From contig NZ_JBNNWS010000005.1 in assembly GCF_050281185.1 (NCBI RefSeq), positions 1 to 64,000 on the forward strand: DNA of 64,000 nt, read 5' to 3'. Shown in pieces: positions 33,933-43,217 of the stretch. A program made the translations under genes and the position numbers. This DNA is from Heyndrickxia sp050281185 (GTDB lineage: Bacteria > Bacillota > Bacilli > Bacillales > Bacillaceae_C). The notes under the pieces were generated by a model. The model ran no database searches. It was not told the origin of the DNA and saw nothing but the letters and a program-made list of their open reading frames with translations. Position 1 is the first letter of the stretch. Each line of letters starts with the position of its first letter.

Positions 33933-36900
33933 CTAAAACTTAATCGATTTTAAGCTTTCGACAGTCTCTTTATCAAAAGGTTGTTCAGGAAACATTAAAA
34001 ATATCGGTTCAGTACTATGTCTAATTCCCGGATCAATAGTTAAGTAATTCAACATACTCGTTAAAGCGATTTCTTCACTAAAAATACATTCAGAATCTAA
34101 TGCATCATAGCTAGAAAATATTTGTAAGCACTGTGACCCATCACCATTTGTAATAGAATAAGGGTTGCTGGCTTGAATGATATGTTCCTCAGACCCAGCT
34201 CTAAAAAATTTCGAACCGGATTCTTCTTGTATCTGAAGATATGTGTCTTTTAATTGGTTATGCTTCAGCCACAATTCTGTACGAAAATATTGATGTATCG
34301 TTCGATTTGGATGCTCTAATTCTGTAAAATGAACAATAATTGGAACTCCTGGAATCGTTAAAAAGTATTGAACTGTTTTTAATCCCTTCCATTTTTCATG
34401 GGAAGTAATATTTGTTTCAATCGCAATACCTTCCCAATCATTATTATATTGATCCTGTCTTTTTACAAAATGTGTTATCGATGTTTCCTTTAAAAAAGAA
34501 AATAAACTTATTCCACTAACATAAGATCTAATTCCTCCTGCCCATGGATTCCACCATGCCTTTGGTTCAGGATTTGGATATGTCGTATCTAGCCATTCTT
34601 TTCCCTTATAGGTCAGAGAAAACATCGTTGGGAAGAAACTTGCAGCAGCTCTATATGTCAAATCACCATTTACAATTTCATATATAACCTGTTTATCGTC
34701 TTCAATCTTATTTGACTTAATTTTTGTTTCATTTTGATTTAAAAGAAGTAAAGATCCCTCAATCTTTTGCGATTCACTTTCTAATTCATATTTTAATGGA
34801 ACGAAACCTAATTCGCTTGTATGATAGTTAAAAGATAAATCTTGATTATCTTCCTGATTCACCGCCACTTTACTAAGTTTTGAAGTTCCTTCTATAATCG
34901 TTAATGTTCCTTTAAAATAACGATTTTGACTTCTCTTTAATACGAGATTCATATCATTTTTGCTTGCAATGATTGGATTAGATAAACTCGTATTTAGTTG
35001 TACTTCCTTTGTAACGTGGTTGGATTTCCTTTCCTCTGCAAAAATTTGAAATTCTTCTACAGTCTTAATTGCTCCCAATGAAAAATGTATTGGTTTTGTT
35101 TGTAACTTCTCATTTGTAACAATACTCGCTACCTTTTCTTCTAGATATATTAACCATCCCTCAAAACCAAGCTTTACATGATCGTTCCAACTAATTCCAT
35201 GTGGATCTTTACTATCATTTGAAAAAATCCAGTTTTCAGACACATCTTTGCTATTCAATTGTCCCCAGTCCGTAATTTTTGCATCATTAAAGTAAATGAC
35301 TTCACCTTTTAAAGGGATAAAGGTTTTATTGATTTCATGACGAACAGGTTGATACACAAATAAATCAGTAAAAGTATTTTCGGATGTATTTTCGATCTCC
35401 ATCCAATAGTTTAATAATCCTTCACCATATAACTCAAAACAAAGTACTATTTTCATAGACAATGGCTGATTTACTTCATAGTGAATTTTCATGGTAGCTG
35501 CCGAATTACTTTCATCATATTCAAAATATGATGCTTGCTTTTTTGTTAGTTCTCCTACATAAGGTTTCCCAAATTTAGGCGGTAATAAAATGGTTCGCTG
35601 TTCTAATGTTTGATCGCTTCCAAATGAAATAGCGTTATCTCTTTTTCTAACAATCACTTTATAAAACCCATTTTGTAAATAGTAAAATTCCTTATCATAC
35701 CCTCCAGCTTTTACACCAAAGTTTGGAATTCCAAACGCTAGAGTTTCTTTCCATTGAAAAGTTTCATTTTCAGTTTGAACTTTTACTGTACATTCTGATT
35801 GCAGAAAACCATAATTTTTAACATGGAAAGGAATTTTCAATATCCCGATATCATTTACCATAATAGAATGGGTTAACTTATCCCATTCCACCAAAGAATT
35901 CGACGAAAATTCTACCGTAATTTCAGCATCTGTTTTTAAATGATTCTCAATTTCTAGATAACAATACTGATCTTTATTTGTTTCGTATTTTTTTGGTTTA
36001 TATACTGCCTTTAACTTCATTGCTTTTTTTGGATACATGCCTATAGCAAAAATGGATGGTATACCATTTATTTTGACTTTCACTTCAGCCCTAGGATGGG
36101 TCACCCATTCATTCGGCTCTTCACCATCTTTAATAACGACAGGTAACAGCAATTTCTCTTCATTTTGAATGCTGACTTCCTTGTTTTCACTTACAACTAT
36201 TCGTTCATTTTTAAGACCTTCTAGCATTAAATGCATAGGATTAGTTCCCTTATTTTTAACAAATAGCTGCAGCTTTGATTCACGGCCTTCAATTTGTGTA
36301 TGCTGATCCAACATTACTTCTGCGAGAAAATCATTCGTCTCAATCAGGCGAAGACCTCTTCCGCTTCTTTCAATATGAATACGAAGATAATAATCAGCAT
36401 TTCTCCAAACATATTCATAATAAGTAAACCCATTTTCCTTTATACCATCAGGCTTCACTTCAATTGCTCTAATATTATCTTTATACCAGTCTATATGTTT
36501 AAAATAAGGCTTAGTTATTTCATTTTGTAGGACCATTGGGATGAAATTCATTAAATGTGTGGTATCATCACGATCTTCCCAAAAGAATCCGCATTTTTTA
36601 TATAAAGGGACTGCCTTCACATTACCTGGCCATGTATAAAGATCAATACGCGGAAAGCCTTGTTCTACTGTTTTTTCAACGGCTTTTAAAACAAGTAGTT
36701 TTCCAATCTTTTTCCCATGATAATCAGGATGTACATTTAATAATCGAATGTACAATGCATGAGTATCCTCTTTATATTCAGATATTCCGCAATATCCGAC
36801 CACTTTATCACCGTCTAATGCAAGATATAAGTAAAGGTCCTCAGAATTAGCTTCCTGTTCCTTTACTTGTTCTTCCGTCTTGATGCTAGCATCCCCGCCC

Positions 36901-36995
36901 CAGCTATCACGACTTTCATTCCACATATCGGCAATCGACTTTGCTAAACCTTCATGATATTCAACTATTTTTATTGTTTCAGTCATTGATTTCAT
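33933..36995 (-). CDS. GNAT acetyltransferase fused to a large beta-rich region
   Basis: A 1020-residue cytosolic-looking protein with no signal peptide or membrane segment. Residues about 5-150 form a GNAT domain (LNVHPDYHGKKIGKLLVLKA for acetyl-CoA binding, LYKKCGFFWEDRD near its end). The remaining 870 residues are mostly beta-strand-like. The middle resembles stacked immunoglobulin-like or NEW3-like segments, and the last third (TYRAAASFFPTMFSLTYKGK, PKAWWNPWAGGI) has a sugar-binding or mutarotase-like look. I know no characterised protein of this architecture. The ATG after GGGAGG is preferred. Confidence 0.75.
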   Translation of the reverse strand: MKSMTETIKIVEYHEGLAKSIADMWNESRDSWGGDASIKTEEQVKEQEANSEDLYLYLALDGDKVVGYCGISEYKEDTHALYIRLLNVHPDYHGKKIGKLLVLKAVEKTVEQGFPRIDLYTWPGNVKAVPLYKKCGFFWEDRDDTTHLMNFIPMVLQNEITKPYFKHIDWYKDNIRAIEVKPDGIKENGFTYYEYVWRNADYYLRIHIERSGRGLRLIETNDFLAEVMLDQHTQIEGRESKLQLFVKNKGTNPMHLMLEGLKNERIVVSENKEVSIQNEEKLLLPVVIKDGEEPNEWVTHPRAEVKVKINGIPSIFAIGMYPKKAMKLKAVYKPKKYETNKDQYCYLEIENHLKTDAEITVEFSSNSLVEWDKLTHSIMVNDIGILKIPFHVKNYGFLQSECTVKVQTENETFQWKETLAFGIPNFGVKAGGYDKEFYYLQNGFYKVIVRKRDNAISFGSDQTLEQRTILLPPKFGKPYVGELTKKQASYFEYDESNSAATMKIHYEVNQPLSMKIVLCFELYGEGLLNYWMEIENTSENTFTDLFVYQPVRHEINKTFIPLKGEVIYFNDAKITDWGQLNSKDVSENWIFSNDSKDPHGISWNDHVKLGFEGWLIYLEEKVASIVTNEKLQTKPIHFSLGAIKTVEEFQIFAEERKSNHVTKEVQLNTSLSNPIIASKNDMNLVLKRSQNRYFKGTLTIIEGTSKLSKVAVNQEDNQDLSFNYHTSELGFVPLKYELESESQKIEGSLLLLNQNETKIKSNKIEDDKQVIYEIVNGDLTYRAAASFFPTMFSLTYKGKEWLDTTYPNPEPKAWWNPWAGGIRSYVSGISLFSFLKETSITHFVKRQDQYNNDWEGIAIETNITSHEKWKGLKTVQYFLTIPGVPIIVHFTELEHPNRTIHQYFRTELWLKHNQLKDTYLQIQEESGSKFFRAGSEEHIIQASNPYSITNGDGSQCLQIFSSYDALDSECIFSEEIALTSMLNYLTIDPGIRHSTEPIFLMFPEQPFDKETVESLKSIKF

Positions 36996-37197
36996 CAATT
37001 TCTTCCTCCCAAAATAAATCATTTTTTCCTATGTAGTGTCATCCTTATCCCTTTTTAAAATCTTTTTTGTTCTGAGTACCATACTTACCTTCTCCTTTCA
37101 TCATATATTTGGAAGTTTTTTCTTCCTCCTGTAATACTAAAGTATTGTTAAACCTTTGTAAATACTTTTCAGAAAAATTCGCACGTTCTAAAAAAAC

Positions 37198-37224
37198 AAA
37201 AAAACAGGCTATGAGCCTGTTTTC
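37198..37224 (-). terminator. terminator of gene 37227-37721
   Basis: AAACAGGCT/AGCCTGTTT stem with a 3-nt loop and A tract (T tract on the minus strand), 3 nt past the stop. Confidence 0.85.
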
Positions 37225-37226
37225 GC

Positions 37227-37721
37227 TTATCGCAACTTACCTAAGATTTCCACTGAATAATGAAGCATTTCAACTACATCATCAATCATGTCTTCTGTTA
37301 TCAATCGAGTGAAATCAATCTTGATTTCTTCCTTTGTACCATGTAATGATGAAAAGATTCTTCTTTCATCATAGGTATAATCGGGTCCCCAATGATCTTT
37401 TATTATTTTAAAATATTGTTTAGCCTTTTCATTTAATTCCCAAGAATAAGAAATAGTCGCAAATACCCCGAAATGTGATTGATTACCTAATTTTAAAATC
37501 TCCGAAGCTAATTGATTTAGTTTTGCTTCAAGAGAAATTGTAGCAAAAACAGATGCCTGCCCATATAAAGAATAGGTTATTTCGTATAATCTTGACAGTG
37601 TAGCAAGATCTACTATATCTTTTCGATTGACAACTCGGATTTTTCCACCTAGATCAAGATCGTATGTTGCCCCTTCTAAAACAACCTTCATATTTTCAAA
37701 TGCAGTTGGATCAAAAATCAT
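37227..37721 (-). CDS. hypothetical cytosolic protein
   Basis: A 164-residue soluble protein of mixed alpha/beta composition; not recognised. GGAGG 6 nt before the ATG (MIFDPTAF) fixes the start. It follows fhs by 47 nt on the same strand with no terminator between, so it is probably expressed with formate-THF ligase. No metal or nucleotide motif is visible. Confidence 0.65.
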   Translation of the reverse strand: MIFDPTAFENMKVVLEGATYDLDLGGKIRVVNRKDIVDLATLSRLYEITYSLYGQASVFATISLEAKLNQLASEILKLGNQSHFGVFATISYSWELNEKAKQYFKIIKDHWGPDYTYDERRIFSSLHGTKEEIKIDFTRLITEDMIDDVVEMLHYSVEILGKLR

Positions 37722-37768
37722 TATTTCCTCCGAATAGACTGTCCTTATCAATTATTAATGAATATTAT

Positions 37769-39457
37769 TTAGAAAAGTCCAGTTGCTCTTCCATTTTCAT
37801 CCACATTCATTTGATAGGCCGCAGGTTTTTTCGGTAGACCCGGCATAGTCATAACATCACCTGTTAGAGCAACAATAAAACCTGCCCCTAATTTTGGTTT
37901 TAATTCACGGACATGGACTGTAAAATTAGTTGGACGCCCTAGTTTACTTGGATCATCTGATAATGAATACTGTGTTTTTGCCATACAAACAGGTAAATGA
38001 CTCCAACCTAATTCTTCAAATTCTTTTAATTGTTTTATCGCTTTTGTAGAAAATTCTACATCAGATCCCCCATATACTTTTTGGACAATTGTTTTTATTT
38101 TTTCTTTAATTGGAACTCCTAAATCGTATAAGTATTCGAACTTATGATTATTACGTTCAATTTCTTTCAATACTAGTTCCCCAAGTGCTAATCCGCCTTG
38201 GCCACCTTTTTCCCATACTTCGGTTAATGCTACTGGCACAGAGCGACCATGGCACCACTTAGTAAGAGTAGAAATTTCTTCTTCCGTATCAGTAATAAAA
38301 CGATTGACCGCAACAATAATTGGTAAGCCAAATTGTTTAATCGTTTCTATATGTTTTTGTAAATTCTCTAAACCCTTTTCTAATGCCTGAACATCTTCAA
38401 ATTGTAATTGTGTTTTTGATAAGCCTCCATGCATTTTTAATGCTCTAATTGTCGCAACAATAACAACAGCATCTGGTTTTATTCCAGCAGCTCTTGATTT
38501 AATATCTAAAAATTTTTCAGCACCTAAATCAGCACCAAATCCTGCTTCTGTTACCACATAATCACCTAGTTTTAATGCTGTTTTGGTTGCCATTACACTA
38601 TTACAGCCATGTGCAATATTGGCGAATGGCCCGCCATGTACAAGTGCAGGTGTATGCTCGATCGTTTGAACTAGATTTGGTTTCAATGCATCTTTTAATA
38701 ATAAGGTAAGAGCTCCTTCAACACCTAAATCTCCAACTGTAACAGGTTGTTTTGATGAATTATAGCCGATTACCATTTTAGCAAGCCTCTGTTTTAAATC
38801 CTCGATGCTTGTTGCTAAACATAGGACTGCCATAATCTCCGAAGCAACTGTTATATCAAACCCATCCTCACGTGGAACTCCCTGTGTAGGTCCACCAAGC
38901 CCAATAATAATTTGACGTAAGGCACGATCATTTAAATCAAGTGCTCGTTTCCAAACTATACGCCTTTGATCGAGTTGTAGTTGATTCCCTTGATGAATAT
39001 GATTGTCCATTAATGCAGCGAGCGCATTATTAGCAGCTGTAATAGCATGTAAATCACCTGTAAAGTGAAGATTGATATCTTCCATAGGAACTACCTGTGC
39101 ATATCCTCCACCTGTTGCACCGCCTTTCATTCCCATTGTAGGACCAAGTGACGGTTCTCTTAAGGCAATCATCGTCTTCTTTCCTAGCATACTCAAAGCG
39201 TCTCCCAGACCTACAGTAACAGTAGATTTCCCTTCCCCAGCTGGAGTTGGATTGATTGATGTAACTAAGATTAATTTACCGTCTTTTTCATTTTTTAAGC
39301 TATTTATCTTTTCATATGTAATTTTCGCTTTATATTTTCCATAATAATCAAAATCATCTTCAGTAAGTCCGATTTTTTCGGCAATTTCTTTTATTGGGAG
39401 TAAACTGGACTCTTGAGCAATTTCAATATCTGATTTAACTGTTTTTCCGTTTTTCAA
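37769..39457 (-). CDS. fhs: formate-tetrahydrofolate ligase
   Basis: It makes 10-formyl-THF from formate, THF and ATP for one-carbon metabolism. The 562-residue sequence has the P-loop-like TPAGEGKST at 71-79, the REPSLGPTMGMKGGATGGG block, and the C-terminal ALTGDVMTMPGLPKKPAA. The TTG start follows AGGGGG by 8 nt. B. subtilis lacks fhs, but many other Bacillaceae have it. Confidence 0.96.
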   Translation of the reverse strand: MKNGKTVKSDIEIAQESSLLPIKEIAEKIGLTEDDFDYYGKYKAKITYEKINSLKNEKDGKLILVTSINPTPAGEGKSTVTVGLGDALSMLGKKTMIALREPSLGPTMGMKGGATGGGYAQVVPMEDINLHFTGDLHAITAANNALAALMDNHIHQGNQLQLDQRRIVWKRALDLNDRALRQIIIGLGGPTQGVPREDGFDITVASEIMAVLCLATSIEDLKQRLAKMVIGYNSSKQPVTVGDLGVEGALTLLLKDALKPNLVQTIEHTPALVHGGPFANIAHGCNSVMATKTALKLGDYVVTEAGFGADLGAEKFLDIKSRAAGIKPDAVVIVATIRALKMHGGLSKTQLQFEDVQALEKGLENLQKHIETIKQFGLPIIVAVNRFITDTEEEISTLTKWCHGRSVPVALTEVWEKGGQGGLALGELVLKEIERNNHKFEYLYDLGVPIKEKIKTIVQKVYGGSDVEFSTKAIKQLKEFEELGWSHLPVCMAKTQYSLSDDPSKLGRPTNFTVHVRELKPKLGAGFIVALTGDVMTMPGLPKKPAAYQMNVDENGRATGLF

Positions 39458-39548
39458 AATATCTGCCCCCTAATCATAAATAATCTCATCCACATTTTAA
39501 CATTCATATCATACTTTGTCTTAAAAAAGAAACAAGTATCATTTAATT

Positions 39549-40226
39549 TTAACCATCTTTTCTTAGTACAAACAGAGTCATAAATGTTAAGGCTTGAGTC
39601 AAGTCCTTTGATAATCCCTTTAAGTGATTCTCTGTCACACCTCTCTTATATACTCCTTTTTCAGCTATTTTTTTCCAGCCATTTTCAGTGGCAAGTTTTA
39701 AAAACTCCCATGGCATCATTGTATTACAAATAATATTTTCCCCCTCCAACCGAGGGAAACTATTTATTCGAGGTTTTGCTGTCGGTCCTAATATTCCAAA
39801 ACATCCATAGCCGTCTTTTTGAACCACTCTAAAGATTTCATTTAATGCAGCCAACGGATTCTCTGTCCACTCCAATGAATTGATTGCTAAAACACCTGTA
39901 AACTCTTCATTTTTAAATGGAAGCTCCATAATATTTCCTTGTAAAAAGATTAAATCTTCGTTTTCTTGTTTTTTAGCAATATCTATCATTTTCTCTGATA
40001 TATCCAAACCAACCACTTGATAACCCGTCTTATTTAATAACGATGAACCATACCCATCTCCACACCCTAAATCAACAATTTTTCCTTTTGGAATATGTTC
40101 CTTAAAAAAAGGAATAATATCTTGCCTACTTCCATGGTCCCACATACCCTTACTATTTGAATGCCAAAACTCTGCATTTTCATCCCATTGACTTTTCGAG
40201 GCATCTTCCCAAGAAAACGTTTTCAT
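39549..40226 (-). CDS. class I SAM-dependent methyltransferase
   Basis: A 225-residue methyltransferase of the UbiE/type 11 kind. The glycine motif VDLGCGDGYGSSLL is near residues 51-64, with VVGLDISEKMIDIA next and the LAINSLEWTENPLAAL post-motif. The substrate is unknown. A GGGAGG site precedes the ATG. It is single, 90 nt upstream of fhs. Confidence 0.85.
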   Translation of the reverse strand: MKTFSWEDASKSQWDENAEFWHSNSKGMWDHGSRQDIIPFFKEHIPKGKIVDLGCGDGYGSSLLNKTGYQVVGLDISEKMIDIAKKQENEDLIFLQGNIMELPFKNEEFTGVLAINSLEWTENPLAALNEIFRVVQKDGYGCFGILGPTAKPRINSFPRLEGENIICNTMMPWEFLKLATENGWKKIAEKGVYKRGVTENHLKGLSKDLTQALTFMTLFVLRKDG

Positions 40227-40390
40227 TTACTCCCTCCCACACGGTTATCTATTCAAGTGAAACTACTCTTTCATTATATACTTTTTCAAAACAAATTGAT
40301 CTGAATAAAAACATTATGTTTATTTTTTTGGAAATTTCGCAAAGATAATATTAATAATATCCGGATAATTTAAAAAGGGAGTGATATTGA

Positions 40391-40609
40391 TTGGAACACA
40401 TTATGAAGGTACAACGTAATGATGTTGGAGAAATTATTAGTTTTCTAACATCTACAGGAAGAATCATATCTTATCGAAAAGCTTTAATGGAAGCAGAGAA
40501 TGGGACTCTCCAAGGTGTTAATATTATTATTGATCAATACGGAATTGCTAGTTTATGCAGCGAGGATGAAAATGACATAAATTTCTCTGAATACCCAACG
40601 ATATTTTAA
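40391..40609 (+). CDS. DUF3892-like small protein
   Basis: A 72-residue protein with the DUF3892 pattern: VQRNDVGEIISFLTSTGRII at the start and a SYRKALMEAENGTLQGVNIII middle, then a short acidic tail. A TTG start is chosen because GGGAGTGAT lies about 5 nt upstream; an ATG four codons later is the alternative. The function is unknown. Confidence 0.75.
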   Translation: MEHIMKVQRNDVGEIISFLTSTGRIISYRKALMEAENGTLQGVNIIIDQYGIASLCSEDENDINFSEYPTIF

Positions 40610-40636
40610 ACTGATAAAAAAACTATACCTAAAATA

Positions 40637-40664
40637 AAAAAGAACCGGCAAACGGTTCTTTTTA
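40637..40664. terminator. bidirectional terminator DUF3892 gene / mntR
   Basis: AAAAAGAACCG/CGGTTCTTTTT arms with a 5-nt loop between convergent genes. Confidence 0.88.
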
Positions 40665-41087
40665 TGCTTCTTCCTCGCCATTTAATTGTAATTGTCTTAA
40701 TGCATTTACCCTTTCAGGATCTTCTTCAAAAAATTGGACTAAATCACCTATTCGATCAATTGAATTCCAGCTTAAATGGTGTTCAATCCCTTCAACATCT
40801 TGATAAATATTTTCCTCTTTAACTCCAATTATATTAAGAAACTGCTCTAATAAATCATGTCGTTCTACGAGACGCTTCCCTATTTTCTTTCCTTTATGTG
40901 TAAGTACCAAACCACGATATTTTTCATAAACTAAATATTCATCCTTATCGAGCTTTTGAACCATTTTCGTTACTGAGGAGGGATGTACCGAAAGGGCATC
41001 TGCAATATCCGAAACTCTGGCATATCCTTTATTTTCAATCAATAAATAAATTTGTTCAATATAGTCTTCCATACTTGGTGTAGGCAT
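40662..41087 (-). CDS. mntR: manganese-responsive repressor MntR
   Basis: A DtxR-family regulator of manganese uptake. All metal ligands known for B. subtilis MntR stand at the same positions: Asp8, Glu11, His77, Glu99, Glu102 and His103. The winged helix with VHPSSVTKMVQKLDKDEYL is intact. Asp at position 8, rather than Met, marks it as manganese- not iron-selective. No transporter gene is adjacent. Confidence 0.95.
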   Translation of the reverse strand: MPTPSMEDYIEQIYLLIENKGYARVSDIADALSVHPSSVTKMVQKLDKDEYLVYEKYRGLVLTHKGKKIGKRLVERHDLLEQFLNIIGVKEENIYQDVEGIEHHLSWNSIDRIGDLVQFFEEDPERVNALRQLQLNGEEEA

Positions 41088-41344
41088 CCCTAAACCCCCA
41101 TTTATAAAGATAAAAAAGTAAATACAGCTGCAAAAAAACCTCTAATTATATTATTGTTAAACGTGAACATTTATGTAATTTCTATAAAAAAAGTTAGAGG
41201 AATAAATTAAAGCAAACCCGTACATAAAAAAGTTTACTATACTTACCACGATTAAACAAGGAATCCTATATTCTTTAGTTTCAATGAATTTTTTTACAAC
41301 TTATCGAAAAATTCATAGGATTTTATTTTTAATCCAATGTTTTC

Positions 41345-41373
41345 TTGACTGAATTTCCTACTTGGTGTATATT
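41345..41373 (+). promoter_or_regulatory. cold-shock gene promoter
   Basis: TTGACT (41345-41350) and TATATT (41368-41373) with a 17-nt spacer. The start would leave an untranslated leader of about 110 nt, typical of csp genes. The remaining 5' part of the 400-nt gap (41088-41340) holds only mntR upstream sequence, with no gene seen. Confidence 0.75.
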
Positions 41374-41489
41374 AAATTTATCATTAATTAGTATGAATAT
41401 TTCTTTTCTTTAGAAATTTCAGCACCTAATTAATGCACAATATTTTTTCTTGGCACTTAGTGCTGTAAGATTTAGGAGGAATAAGAACT

Positions 41490-41690
41490 ATGCAAAACGG
41501 TAAAGTAAAATGGTTTAACAATGAAAAGGGTTATGGTTTTATCGAAGTAGAAGGCGGAGATGATGTTTTCGTTCATTTCACAGCTATTCAAGGTGAAGGT
41601 TTTAAATCTTTAGAAGAAGGCCAAGAAGTTTCTTTCGAAATCGTTGAAGGAAATCGTGGACCTCAAGCCGCTAACGTTACAAAAAAATAA
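41490..41690 (+). CDS. cspD: cold-shock protein (CspB/CspD family)
   Basis: A 66-residue single-stranded nucleic-acid-binding protein. The RNP1 motif KGYGFIEV and RNP2 motif VFVHFTAI are intact, and the C-terminus is GPQAANVTKK. The AGGAGGA ribosome site and long leader suggest post-transcriptional cold control. The paralogue name is chosen by its ypeQ/ypeP neighbourhood and is not certain. Confidence 0.9.
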   Translation: MQNGKVKWFNNEKGYGFIEVEGGDDVFVHFTAIQGEGFKSLEEGQEVSFEIVEGNRGPQAANVTKK

Positions 41691-41702
41691 TCTTATAAAT
41701 TA

Positions 41703-41738
41703 ACAGGCTGACATCTGTAGTCAGCCTTTTTGGTTTTT
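41703..41738 (+). terminator. cold-shock gene terminator
   Basis: AGGCTGAC/GTCAGCCT stem with a 7-nt loop followed by TTTTTGGTTTTTT. Confidence 0.88.
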
Positions 41739-41759
41739 TATATGATTAGCTTTTTTAAG

Positions 41760-41948
41760 TTATATTTTTTTTAACTCCAACTGATTACCAAATTTCCTCA
41801 GCTGTTCACCAACCGTACACTTCTGAATGCAAAATTGATGAGCATATGTTTTACTAAATTCCTTTCGCAATGATGACTTTACCAAGCATCCATCGCAATA
41901 GGCTGTTAAGATTGCATTCATTTCTTCTAATATTAATTTTCGTTCCAT
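41760..41948 (-). CDS. ypeQ: YpeQ-like zinc-finger protein
   Basis: A 62-residue protein with four cysteines in a CDGC ... CIQKC pattern plus a His, suggesting a zinc site as in the DUF2602/YpeQ family. The ATG giving MERKLILEEM has AAAGG 8 nt upstream. It lies directly downstream of ypeP, as in B. subtilis. Confidence 0.82.
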   Translation of the reverse strand: MERKLILEEMNAILTAYCDGCLVKSSLRKEFSKTYAHQFCIQKCTVGEQLRKFGNQLELKKI

Positions 41949-41983
41949 CAAATCAACCTTTCTATTCATACCCTAAAACACTT

Positions 41984-42640
41984 CTATATCTCAGTATGAC
42001 TGTATACCACCTTATTATTCAATGCTTGAGTAGCAAGTTGGTCCGCTTCCTTATTTTGTTTCCGTGATATTGATTCATAGCTGGGCTTTAACCCCAAATT
42101 ATTTATTTTCTCCTCAATACGGTCTAACCATCGATTCAATATCTTTTCAAAACACGGCCACTCACCAGATAATTGTTTCAAAATACCTTGTGAATCTCCA
42201 CGGAAAGTGCAAGGAGTTTGTTTAGCGTTAATTTTCTCAAGTAACAATACAGCATTGTATAAAGCAGCATATTCCGCTTCATTATTTGTTCCAAGTTCAT
42301 CTAATTTTTGATTTGCTCGAATCCGATAATGTTTTTCACCTTTATCATAGTAAATTACTATTCCAACCCCAGCTGATCCTGTCTCTCGATCAAACCCTCC
42401 ATCAAAATAAATGATAATATTGTTTGGTTCATTTTCGATTTTATTTTTTAATTTCATAAATTCCTTTTTTGTCCATTCATTTCCCATTTCATCGAGAACA
42501 CTTATCTCAACAGTTCTTCCAGTTTTCATAAAATCTTCTATTAAAAGCTCAATTCCTTGCCTTGAAGTCCATTCAGATTCTAATAAAATCGAATCTGTTT
42601 TTGGCCCCTTATATCGCCATCTAATTTTAAACTTCATATT
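41984..42640 (-). CDS. ypeP: RNase H-like protein YpeP
   Basis: A 218-residue protein. The first 65 residues are an extra N-terminal domain; the rest is an RNase HI fold. The acidic site appears intact: Asp in YFDGGFD, Glu in NNEAEYAAL, Asp in RGDSQGI and Asp in NKEADQLA. Ribonuclease activity is not proven for YpeP. The ATG giving MKFKIRWRY has GAAGGG upstream. It faces the second RNase H-like gene, ypdQ, across a 170-nt promoter region. Confidence 0.83.
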   Translation of the reverse strand, partial: NMKFKIRWRYKGPKTDSILLESEWTSRQGIELLIEDFMKTGRTVEISVLDEMGNEWTKKEFMKLKNKIENEPNNIIIYFDGGFDRETGSAGVGIVIYYDKGEKHYRIRANQKLDELGTNNEAEYAALYNAVLLLEKINAKQTPCTFRGDSQGILKQLSGEWPCFEKILNRWLDRIEEKINNLGLKPSYESISRKQNKEADQLATQALNNKVVYSHTEI

Positions 42641-42813
42641 ATTTTTCCCTTCAAATTTAATTGTACCTTTCATTGCTTACTCCAATAAAAGGTTTTCATT
42701 TATTATTATAATTTTTCATATTACAATATAATTATTATCATTTGTTTAGGTTTTTTCTTTTATTAAAGGAGTTTTATTTAACTCTTCAATAATTACTTGA
42801 AGGAGTGTAGGCA

Positions 42814-43212
42814 TTGATTGAGGTGTACATAGATGGAGCAAGTGCCGGTGATCCCGGTAACAGTGGTGCAGGGATATTCATTAAAAACAATGGTCAAGTT
42901 GAAAAATATGCAATACCACTTGGGGTCCTAAATAATCATGAGGCTGAATACCATGCATTAATAAAAGCACTGGAAATTTGTAGACAAAATCATTTTAAGA
43001 TTATTTCAGTCCGTTCCGATTCAACAGCAGTTGTAAATGCTGTTGAAAAAGAATATGCAAAAAAAGAAAAATATAGAATCCTCTTAAATCAAATATTGTC
43101 TTTATCTAAAGACTTCGACCTTTTTTTTATTAAGTGGATACCAAGTTCAGAAAATAGAAGTGCTGATGAACTGGCAAGAAAAGCCATACATCTTAATGAC
43201 AAAGTGAGGTGA
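42814..43212 (+). CDS. ypdQ: RNase HI-like protein YpdQ
   Basis: A 132-residue protein of RNase HI fold without extra domains. YIDGASAGDPGNSGAG, NHEAEYHAL, RSDSTAV and RSADELA supply the four expected acidic residues. The TTG start has GGAGTG 6 nt upstream. It abuts the EamA transporter gene, whose ribosome site overlaps the ypdQ stop. B. subtilis YpdQ reportedly lacks clear RNase H activity, so function remains open. Confidence 0.83.
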   Translation: MIEVYIDGASAGDPGNSGAGIFIKNNGQVEKYAIPLGVLNNHEAEYHALIKALEICRQNHFKIISVRSDSTAVVNAVEKEYAKKEKYRILLNQILSLSKDFDLFFIKWIPSSENRSADELARKAIHLNDKVR

Positions 43213-43217
43213 GCGTG

